In this document: positions 26,279 to 34,700 of the stretch, piece after piece
Position numbering within the stretch: the stretch's first letter is position 1
Layout of the letters: every line of letters begins with the position of its first letter
Assembly: GCA_963665045.2 (NCBI GenBank)
Contig: CAXXJQ010000001.1
Location: 1 to 48,508, forward strand
Source: JAFGRU01 sp016934985
Lineage (GTDB): Bacteria > Desulfobacterota > Desulfuromonadia > Desulfuromonadales > JAAYDE01
Length of the DNA stretch: 48,508 nt
Reading direction: 5' to 3'
Made by a program: the position numbers and the translations under genes
The notes under the pieces: model-generated
Databases searched by the model: none
Told to the model about the DNA's origin: nothing
What the model saw: the letters and a program-made list of their open reading frames with translations, nothing else

Positions 26279-27097
26279 TTACTCCACCCCCACCTCAGCC
26301 CATACCGGGCAATGGTCGGAAGGCTTTTCCATGGCGCGGATATCGTAATCGATAGCAGCTTCCCGGCAGACATCCAGAAGTCTGCGGGTCAAAAGGAGAT
26401 GGTCGATGCGCAGGCCCCGCTTGGGCTCGTACTCGAAACCACGGCTACGGTAGTCGAACCAGCTGAAACGGTCGTCAATGTCCGGACTCAGCTCCCGAAA
26501 GCTGTCGCACAAGCCCCAGTCCAGGAGATGGCCGAACCACTCGCGCTCCTCCGGCAAAAAGCAGGTTTTGCCGGTACGCAGCCAGCGTTCGGCGTTATCC
26601 GCGCCAATGCCGATGTCCGCATCCAGGGGGGCGACGTTGAAATCGCCCATCACCACGAGGGGTTTAGCCGGATCGCAATACTCGTCCAGAAAGCGACGCA
26701 AATCATTATAAAATTTTCTTTTGGCGGGAAATTTGACCGGATGGTCGCGGTTTTCCCCTTGGGGGAAGTAGCCGTTGATGACTGTCAAAGACTCTCCGGA
26801 TGCAAGTTTGAACACCGCGCTGATAAAACGCTTCTGCGCTTCCTCGCCGTCCCAGGGAAAACCGAGGCACAACTCGATCGGTTCCCGACGAAAAAGGAGG
26901 GCCACCCCGTAATGGGTTTTCTGGCCACTGAAGGCCACACGATAACCGAGTTCCTCGACCGCCGCGAGGGGAAAATCTTTATCCTGGACCTTGGTCTCCT
27001 GCAGACCGATAATCTCGGGGCGGTGTTTTTCTGCAAGGGCCTGCAACTGATGAAGGCGGGAACGAATGCCGTTGACGTTAAAAGATACAATTTTCAT
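26279..27097 (-). CDS. xth: Exodeoxyribonuclease III
   Basis: The 272-residue protein is an AP endonuclease and 3'-5' exonuclease for base-excision repair. The standard motifs are all present in order: MKIVSFNVNGIRSR at the start, LQETKVQD near residue 36, NGYFPQGENRDHP near residue 108, MGDFNVAPLDADIG near residue 150, RIDHLLLTRR near residue 228, and the terminal SDHCPVWAEV. Catalytic Asn, Glu, Asp and His positions are all filled. Length and start are normal. It is a lone minus-strand gene, facing a long gap upstream. Confidence 0.95.
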   Translation of the reverse strand: MKIVSFNVNGIRSRLHQLQALAEKHRPEIIGLQETKVQDKDFPLAAVEELGYRVAFSGQKTHYGVALLFRREPIELCLGFPWDGEEAQKRFISAVFKLASGESLTVINGYFPQGENRDHPVKFPAKRKFYNDLRRFLDEYCDPAKPLVVMGDFNVAPLDADIGIGADNAERWLRTGKTCFLPEEREWFGHLLDWGLCDSFRELSPDIDDRFSWFDYRSRGFEYEPKRGLRIDHLLLTRRLLDVCREAAIDYDIRAMEKPSDHCPVWAEVGVE

Positions 27098-28048
27098 GAC
27101 CAGATATTTCCCTTTTATAAAATCAACCTATTCGGCTGAGCGGCATTAAACAAGCTGTAATTTGATTCCCAATACCCAAAAGATTCCATAAATCGAGCTA
27201 TGGGCGAACAGCCATTATTCTGGCAGCCGACAGCTCTACCGAAAATCACTGTTTTCGAAACTCTATCAACTAGTTTAATTGTCAGCAATTAATATCAGCT
27301 TGCTTTTATGTAAACCCCATGCCATCTGAGAACATTCCAGACCTTCCAGCGCCACCAAAAACAGATTAAACCAAAAAGACCCGTCACGCCTGCATGGTTT
27401 TTTTTCCGCCTTGTTTGTGGGGTTTCATAGAACAGCGGTCCAAAGTGAACCAATTGACCAGCAACTCAACCTTTGAGTGAGCTTTATCGGCCGGAAACAT
27501 AAAAGTTGCCCATGCGGGCACCAAACATCAAAAGGTGAAACCATAGCCCCTGACTTTGCTACTGCAAACCCAGCCGAAAAAATTTTTGGGAACCCGAATC
27601 GATGTATTGCAAAATGCAACAGGGAAACCTTATTTAAAAAGGCCACCCAGGCCTTTAAAAAAATTTCATAATACCAATGCTTTTCGCATTCATATTAACC
27701 GATCTGAATTAATATTTTCTTGCCTTAATGTAACAAGCGTGATACCAAAAAACACCAAGCTCGGATCTTCTATCATCCGTATACTTCGCACCGATACATC
27801 TTCCATTCCTCAAAGACTTCCCCCGAGCAAAAGCCTTGAGTCCCCAAGTCCTCACGGGTGGGCTGATTATCTGCATTCGCTTGAGCAGCTTTCCATTCAG
27901 GAAAATTGAAATTTTTATTGATAATAATCGACCTGTGCCTCGAAAGCTTCAGATGAAATAAACGTGCTATCGTGGACGCTGTTTTTTGAAAAGAGCACCA
28001 GGTCTGTTGTTCATTCTCCGGATTTCCGGAACAGGAGGTTTCTCGGTT
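27098..28048. other. Long divergent intergenic region, no convincing gene
   Basis: About 950 bases separate xth from the plus-strand outer-membrane gene. Short open frames on both strands lack Shine-Dalgarno sequences and recognisable products. A clear hairpin occurs at 27638-27656. Low-complexity A/T stretches are common. The region probably holds promoters and perhaps an untranslated leader for the surface-protein genes. I could not identify a riboswitch or small RNA with confidence. Confidence 0.4.
27638..27656 (-). terminator. Possible factor-independent terminator
   Basis: AAAGGCC and GGCCTTT form a perfect 7-base-pair stem around the loop ACCCA. On the minus strand the stem is followed by TT and an A/T-rich tract; on the plus strand by a run of A. 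It is thus a weak terminator at best, in the gap between xth and the surface-protein genes, and it ends no gene I can identify. Confidence 0.35.
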
Positions 28049-30304
28049 ATGCGACAGATGGAATCAAAGGTCATTTCCTGGTTTCTTGCCGCTGGTCTTA
28101 TCCTTCTCACCCCGCTGACTGGTCTGGCTGAAGAACGCATCATCCTCACGTCCCCGCAAGGTCCGGTGGCCGCCGGTCAAAATATCGTTTTCCAAATCCG
28201 CACCCAGGAATTCGTTCCGCCGGTTACGGCAACTTTTAATTTTCGCGCCATAGGCAGCTCAGACTACACCTCCCGCCCCATGGATAAGATCTCGGGAATT
28301 GAATTCGCCGCTATCCTTGAAGGGCGTCAACTGCTGCCGCCGGGCATCGAATATTTCTTTGCCGTCAAAGACGGCAGGGACCGGATTTTCACCTCGCCGA
28401 AACTAAATCCGCGGAAAAATCCCCTGCGTGCCGAGGTCTCCCTGGGCGGAGCCGCCGGGAAAGATCTGGCCTTCCCGGAAATGGACGGTGCGAGGGCCGG
28501 CAACCAGCGCCCGACCATATCGATCCGCTTTGCCGATTTTGAGGATTCTTCCCAATGGGGCTCCATGCGCCTCCTCGTTGATGACGTGGACGTTTCTTCT
28601 TTGACCGAAGTCACCACCAAGGGCATTACATACACCCCCCAGGCCGATTTTGACTTCGGCAAGCATTCCATCACTCTTGAGACCATGGACTCTGCCGGCA
28701 CAATTCTCCCGCCCCGAACCTGGTATTTTTTCATTCCCCAATCCGAAATGTTCGACCGCGTCTCCGGGCAGATCATGATGGACGCCCAGACCGATATCCG
28801 CCTCGCCGGAAAGGATAACTCGCAAGAGTCCGACTGGAAAATTCAATCAAACGCCACTCTGACATCTGTTATGGAAAAAGGGGATCTCAAAATCGCCTTC
28901 GAGGCCAATGGCTGGTATACGGAACAAGAAGGCGCGGAAGAGACCGAAAACAATTTCAACCTCAACAATTTTCTTCTTGAGCTTCTTTACCGCAAACAAC
29001 GCCTGGCCGTTGGCGATCTGAGTTTCGAAGGTACCGAACTGATCAGTGAATCCATTTCGCGGCGCGGCGGTCTTGTCGAGCTTAACCACAAAAACACAAA
29101 GGCACAGGCCTTTCTCTTACGCAGCGACTATGCTACCGATTTCGACCACGCCCTTGATATCGGCGACCCGAACCAGCGGCTATTGGGCGGCTCTCTGGAG
29201 CAACGCTGGAACACGGCGGGGGAAATAGCCGTTAAAGGAACGGCCGTTACCGGAAAAATCGAAGAGGCCAACGACTCCACCACCAGTTCTCTTTCTCCTG
29301 CGAGCCAGGGACAAATCTACTCGCTGCAGGTCTCTGCCGCCCCTTTGGAAGAGAAACTCAAACTAACGGGAGAGTATGGCTTGAGCCGTTATGACGAAGA
29401 CAGCGGCGATGGCTATGGATATGAGCGCGGCGAAGCCTGGCTGGCACGTTTTTCAGGGACTGCGGGCAGCTACAATTACGGTGGCGGATACAAACACATC
29501 GGCCAGAATTTCCGCAGTATCGTCGACACCACAAAAGTGGATAACCGTGAAGAGTACATCCTTTTCGGCACCAAAACATTTGCCGAATCCAGCCTTTCCG
29601 CCAGCGGTTTTTACAGCCGCGACAACATGGAAAAAGACCCGCTTCTGCCCGTCATCAACAACACCAGCGTTGATCTTTCCTACAACCTGTTCAAAACTGA
29701 CTGGCCAAACTTTTTCCTGAACGCCAATATCACCAACCAGGAAAGCAGCGATGAACCGGCCACCGTAGACGCCGTCAAAAACCTGTCCCAGACCTTTGGC
29801 GGAGGCTTCACCATCATCCGGGAAAAATGGAATCTTTCACCCAGCTACTCCTTCACGATGTTTGAGGATGATTCCATCGCAGACAGCGACAGCCGCACTC
29901 ATCAGGCAGTTATCAGCCTCGGCTATCAACCCACGATCAATCTGTCGCTTAATCCAAGCGCCTCCTGGAGCCGAACCGAATCAGACAATAGCACTCCGAC
30001 CACGGAAACATGGCAGGGCACCCTGGCCGGGACCTACATGTTTAATCCCTCTCATGATTTATACATGACTTTGTCAGCCATCGATTCCGACACCGATGAC
30101 AATTCGTTTCACACCATTACCTACGATGGCATCTGCCAGTATAACTGGCATCCAGAAACCTGGTTTTTCAAACAGGCGCAGAAAACTATCTCCTTGCGGG
30201 CCAGGTACAGTCGCGTCGACGACCGGGTCGGCGACGATTCGGAAGAAGATTACTCCATTTTTCTGGTGCTGAGCATCGGCGGACTTTCACTGATGTTTCT
30301 TTAA
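28049..30304 (+). CDS. Predicted outer-membrane beta-barrel protein with Ig-like N-terminal domains
   Basis: The ATG at 28049 is chosen because an AGGAGG lies at 28033-28038. It gives 751 residues with a signal peptide ending at GLAEE. Residues of about 30-115 and 150-230 look like two Ig/fibronectin-like domains (for example QGPVAAGQNIVFQIRTQEF and SIRFADFEDSSQWGSMRLL). From about residue 240 to the end the sequence is a succession of amphipathic strands with many Y, W, S and N residues (SYNYGGGYKHIGQNF, SLGYQPTINLSLNPSASWSR), typical of a large outer-membrane barrel. The C-terminus ends LSLMFL rather than in an aromatic residue. It is the first of a plus-strand set of exported proteins. It could be a dedicated export or anchoring barrel; no family is recognised. 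Confidence 0.7.
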   Translation: MRQMESKVISWFLAAGLILLTPLTGLAEERIILTSPQGPVAAGQNIVFQIRTQEFVPPVTATFNFRAIGSSDYTSRPMDKISGIEFAAILEGRQLLPPGIEYFFAVKDGRDRIFTSPKLNPRKNPLRAEVSLGGAAGKDLAFPEMDGARAGNQRPTISIRFADFEDSSQWGSMRLLVDDVDVSSLTEVTTKGITYTPQADFDFGKHSITLETMDSAGTILPPRTWYFFIPQSEMFDRVSGQIMMDAQTDIRLAGKDNSQESDWKIQSNATLTSVMEKGDLKIAFEANGWYTEQEGAEETENNFNLNNFLLELLYRKQRLAVGDLSFEGTELISESISRRGGLVELNHKNTKAQAFLLRSDYATDFDHALDIGDPNQRLLGGSLEQRWNTAGEIAVKGTAVTGKIEEANDSTTSSLSPASQGQIYSLQVSAAPLEEKLKLTGEYGLSRYDEDSGDGYGYERGEAWLARFSGTAGSYNYGGGYKHIGQNFRSIVDTTKVDNREEYILFGTKTFAESSLSASGFYSRDNMEKDPLLPVINNTSVDLSYNLFKTDWPNFFLNANITNQESSDEPATVDAVKNLSQTFGGGFTIIREKWNLSPSYSFTMFEDDSIADSDSRTHQAVISLGYQPTINLSLNPSASWSRTESDNSTPTTETWQGTLAGTYMFNPSHDLYMTLSAIDSDTDDNSFHTITYDGICQYNWHPETWFFKQAQKTISLRARYSRVDDRVGDDSEEDYSIFLVLSIGGLSLMFL

Positions 30305-30328
30305 CGATCAACCATCCGGGAGTCTGTA

Positions 30329-31585
30329 ATGAACCAAGGTATTTTCAAAAACCGCGTTATTGCGATACAACAAATCCTGGCAATTGCCGCATTTCTATTA
30401 ACCGTTTTCGGCGGCAGCGCATCTGCCATAACCATGACCGCTACTCCGCCCAGCAACAGAATAACTCCGGGCATCAACAATTCAATTCAGGTTTTCTACC
30501 GCGCTTTCCAGCTCGATGCGCCAACCTTTACCGCGATATCCACTTCCGGACGCTTTGAGACGGCGGGAGGAACTCTTTTGGGAACGGTTAATTCCACCCT
30601 GACCATTACCCTGGTCAACAACCGGGGAACCACAACCGAGACTGTTATAGTACCCTCCGCAGTTATCAGAACGGCCATAGAAAACAATCTGAGCACCATC
30701 TATTACCGCCGCACCTTTGCGGATACCGACCCCGACATAAATTATCTTCCCGATACCGCCGAAGTTCAGTTGCAGATGGCTCCGGCCAGCGCCGCAACCT
30801 TCTCGCTGGCACGCCTCAAACTTGAGTTCAACCAACCCGGGACGAGTGGCAGCACACGCTCTGCCTCCGGCGGAAGAATCACCGTCCCCAGAAACACCCG
30901 GGGTCTGGCGGCCACTGCCACTCTCACTTACAACGGCGGCGGCACCCTGCGCGGACAATGGAAGGTTGATGGCCAGCTTCTCAGCTATGTAACCCGTTAT
31001 CTGGCGCCCGGTATCCGGGAGGTAAACATTACCAGTCCGGTAGCACCATCTTTTCCGACCTATGCCTCGGGGCTCCACCGGGTGGAATTCGAAATCCTCG
31101 ACCCCGCCCCGGGATTCAGCGAGCCGATCATTTTCTATTATGTCAGCGACACGCCGCCCGGCCCGACCCCCGGCTCTCTCAGGCTCATTTCACCTCTGGA
31201 AAAGGCTCATATCCTGATTGCCCGTGATAACCTCCCCGAGTTTTCCTGGCAGCCGGCCGGCAACGGAGTGGTCTATCATTTCCAGATTTACGGGCTGGGT
31301 TCACCGGCTGCGGTTCAAGACCTCTCCCAAATCGATTTTTCCGGGCACAAACCTCTCCTCGCCGCCCTGACCCGGGACCTCTCTTACAAAATCAGCATCT
31401 TCGATCTGGAGCGCATTATTCCCGATATTCCTTACGTCTGGCGGGTTCAAGCATTCAACGGCAGAACCGGCCTTGCCGCCAGCTTCTCGCGAATAGTATA
31501 TTTCCATGCGCCGGCCCCCGGCAAAACTCCCGCCGAAAAGGAAGGACACGAGGAGGTAAAACCGCAAGCCGGGGCTCCCAACTGA
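30329..31585 (+). CDS. Exported protein, unknown function, Ig/Fn3-like C-terminal part
   Basis: The 418-residue protein begins with a signal peptide (FLLTVFGGSASA, cleavage near residue 33). The mature part is beta-rich. A region around TVPRNTRGLAATATLTYNGG and LRGQWKVDGQLLSY looks like an Ig-like module. A second module around RLISPLEKAHILIARDNLPE and FSWQPAGNGVVYHFQIYG resembles fibronectin type III domains. The last 20 residues are charged and rich in E, K and P. The start follows GGGAG at 30318-30322 and lies 24 bases after the barrel gene, so the two are probably co-transcribed. It could be a periplasmic or surface partner of the barrel and the giant protein downstream. Confidence 0.65.
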   Translation: MNQGIFKNRVIAIQQILAIAAFLLTVFGGSASAITMTATPPSNRITPGINNSIQVFYRAFQLDAPTFTAISTSGRFETAGGTLLGTVNSTLTITLVNNRGTTTETVIVPSAVIRTAIENNLSTIYYRRTFADTDPDINYLPDTAEVQLQMAPASAATFSLARLKLEFNQPGTSGSTRSASGGRITVPRNTRGLAATATLTYNGGGTLRGQWKVDGQLLSYVTRYLAPGIREVNITSPVAPSFPTYASGLHRVEFEILDPAPGFSEPIIFYYVSDTPPGPTPGSLRLISPLEKAHILIARDNLPEFSWQPAGNGVVYHFQIYGLGSPAAVQDLSQIDFSGHKPLLAALTRDLSYKISIFDLERIIPDIPYVWRVQAFNGRTGLAASFSRIVYFHAPAPGKTPAEKEGHEEVKPQAGAPN

Positions 31586-31622
31586 ACTTGGGCGGCCTTA
31601 ATAGATAATGTCCCCCGTCTCT

Positions 31623-31683
31623 GCTCTTCCAGGCAGAACAGCTTCTGTCTTCCCTTGGACTTTTGCCTGGAAGAGCCAAGGGA
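31623..31683. repeat. Two overlapping, mutually exclusive inverted repeats
   Basis: A perfect 13-base repeat (GCTCTTCCAGGCA at 31623-31635, TGCCTGGAAGAGC at 31664-31676) encloses 28 bases. That loop contains TCCCTTGG at 31651-31658, which is complementary to CCAAGGGA at 31676-31683, so the two stems compete. A small ACAG/CTGT hairpin also lies in the loop. The element fills the 173-base gap before the 1,870-codon gene. It could be an attenuator, a terminator or an RNA processing site. Confidence 0.5.
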
Positions 31684-31758
31684 CTCCCAGGGGGAACACG
31701 ACGCCAGATTCATCGTCCAGGGGCCCTTCCTGCCCTCACTTTTCCATGAGGTGAATTA

Positions 31759-34700
31759 ATGAAACGACTGACGTTGTTCAGGTCAACGCTCGTTTTGCTG
31801 CTGATTTTCTCCCTGCCGGCATTCGCCGCCCAGCAACGCGAAGAGAATTCCGACAGCCGGAGACAGCCTCTTCCCATCATCCTCCGCCCCGGCGGCTCGG
31901 GAACGATGGCCCCCACCACTGCCGGCCAGACAGACGTTCCCAACGTGCTGAGCGTTTTTCCCGCGACCATCAACCAGGGCCAGTCCGGCAATCTTACGAT
32001 TACGGGCCGGAACCTCAGCGGCAATATGCGGATTATCCTCGGGGATGGAATAACAACCGGCCCCCCCACCCTTCTCAATGACACCGGCACCAATGCCACC
32101 GTACCGATCAGCGTTGCAGCCGACGCTACGCCAGGCCAGCGGTTTCTGAGGGTACAGTACAGAGACCAGGTCCGCCAAAGTCAAGCCCGGATCACGGTAA
32201 CAGCAACTTCCGTCAGTCCAGCGGTCAGAACCATCGTCCCCAACACGCTAAGGCCCGGGCAATCCTATTCCCTGACTCTGACCGGAATACACCTTGAAGG
32301 TGTCACGGAAGTCAATTTCGGGTCCGGAATCAGTGCCGCAAGCCCGGCAGCGGAAGGTGGTCGCCTCAGGGTTGCCATCAGCGTCGCAGCCAACGCCCAA
32401 CCCGGTGCGCGCCGGGTAAGCCTGGTTGATGCCGGAGGAAGCCACGTTTCCTCGGTGGCAGTCACGGTAGCCGGATCGACCTCTCTTCCCATAGGCCTGC
32501 CCATAACCCTCAACAGCGATCGTCCAACCAAAAAACAGACGTCTTCAACCTTTTCCGTTCAGGCCCTTCTCCCCAACCAGTGGTCCCAGGGCAAAACCTA
32601 CCGGATCGAGGTGACAGGCCGGAATTTCTCGGGGGGCCTGGAAGCCGACCTCGGCGACAATATTGAAATCGAGGACTTAACCGTTGTCTCTCCGCGCAAA
32701 TTGACCATGACCGTCAAGGTCGCCTCTTCGGCCGCTCCAGGTTCGCGCAGCCTCATGCTGCGAAACGCCGCGTCTCAGCCATGGAACCCTTTCCCGGCCA
32801 AGGCCTGGGTTGTGGCCAGAAAGCTTGTGAAAAAACCCAGACCCAAGCTGGTCACTCCGGATATCAAGGTTCAGATAAAAGGCCGCATCGAGCTCCTCGG
32901 CCCTGAGGATTTTCTTACTTCTACGTCAATGGTCCCGGAAACCCTCAACGAGCAGACCCTTTTTTCCTGGCGGGAACAAAACCCCGGCATGGCGGACTGG
33001 TTTGAATTCCGGCTCGTCACCGAAAACGGCTTCATCATCGAGAAAAAGCGCATCAACCCGGTTTCGATCGATTTTTTAGGCACACAGGTCAACCAGCTTC
33101 CCAGTTTCTTCAAGATGGACACCGCCTACCTCCTCGACCTGCTTACCAAGGACCGCAAGATCGGTGAAAATACCGTCGTTCACGGCCTGGGCGCCCCCTT
33201 GATTGTCTGGTGGGAGGTGGCCGGGTATAAAACCTATCTTACGGAAAAAACGATTTCATCAGGGGGAAGCGGCCAGTCGGGTTTAACGATGGTGAAAACC
33301 GTCACCGTTGCCAAAGACGTCGAGGTTGAAATATCCGATCGCAAATCACTGTGCACTCCACGCAAACCGAGCGGTCTCGCTTGTGCCGGATCTGCCGCGT
33401 CAGCCTCGGCCATCAACATCGTCAACCCTGACAAGGGCAACCGCGCAGCCAACTATCCCGGCGACCGCTGGGAGCTGACCGGCACCCTTAACCTCCGCTA
33501 TATACCCTATGCCACTCAGGTCAGCGGCAGTGTCCCAAGCCCCGGCACTATCGTCACCTATATTCCCAATCTTTTCCTCGACTGGGGGGACGGCAGCGGG
33601 GCCACTCCGCTGGAGATCGATCTCTCCCAACCATCCGGCCTCGACATAATTCCTCTTGGCAAGACCTACTATCATCGCTACGAGAGAAGCGGCAATTACA
33701 CGGTCCGCATCTTCGTCCTTCCCTCGGATGATATTCAGAACGGCTCCCCTGACGCCCTGGCCTCGGTCTATGACGAGGTCTATGGCAACACCCAGGCATC
33801 GGCGGGACCTGTGGTCCTCTCTTCCTCGAGCTACACCCCCTATTTAAAAGCCATTAAGGGCATCCAGAAAGCCGGTGGCAGGGATTTCCAGGTGTCCGGC
33901 CTGGGCAAAGCGTCTTTCGAGTTCAATGAAAACTCCTACTACGCCATGGCCGGCCGCGCCCACCTCATCTACTGCGAAACAAAAAAGATCGCTTTCCGCG
34001 AGGACCTCGTCGCCCAGGGACCTCTCCACCTTGAAAGCATAGCCATCACCGGCATCAACGGCTCGGGTTCTTCCCAGGCCATAACGCTGCCTTCAAAGGG
34101 GAAAACCACTATTCCCCTGCCGAAAAACAAGAGAACCATCCCGAAAAAGCCTTCCCAAAGCCAGACCAGCACATCGCCATCAGCCAACAGCAGCGGCCAG
34201 ATAGGCAATCTCGTCGCCAGTCAGACGTCGGCCAATGCCGCCGGAATGGTGCAGGCCATGCCGGGAACCGGTGCTGCGGCCCAGGCCATACTGGACAGCC
34301 TCTTCGATGGCCAGGTCAGCGCCTGTGACATCCTCCAGGGCAATGCCGGGCTGACCTATTACGGCGAGGGAACGGCCAGGATCACCTGGCGTCTGAAGCA
34401 GGGAAACAGCAGCATGGTCATCGGCTCGGTGGAAAAAGACCTGGCCTCGCCCCTGCGCACCGAAAAAGGCGTCACATTGACGGAAAGCACCCAGAATACG
34501 CCGACCCCCGAATCTTTTGCCACGGAACCGCTCAATTCGCCGGTCGTGGAAATGGCCGATGAGATGGCCAATAAAGCCTATTCTCTTATTGTGGAAGCAG
34601 AAGTCCTGCCTCAGGTCAGCCATATGAGCCAGGAGGTCCTTTTCAACCTGCTGGATGCCGCTCAAGGTTCTTCATCCTACGCTTTCGGCAGCGATTCGGG

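Noticed and set aside
27500..27600. A faint resemblance to a cyclic-di-GMP-I riboswitch (AAAGGTGAAACC followed by GCAAACCCAGCC)
   Set aside because: The conserved GGACGCAAAGCC core and the closing stems are missing, and the spacing is wrong.
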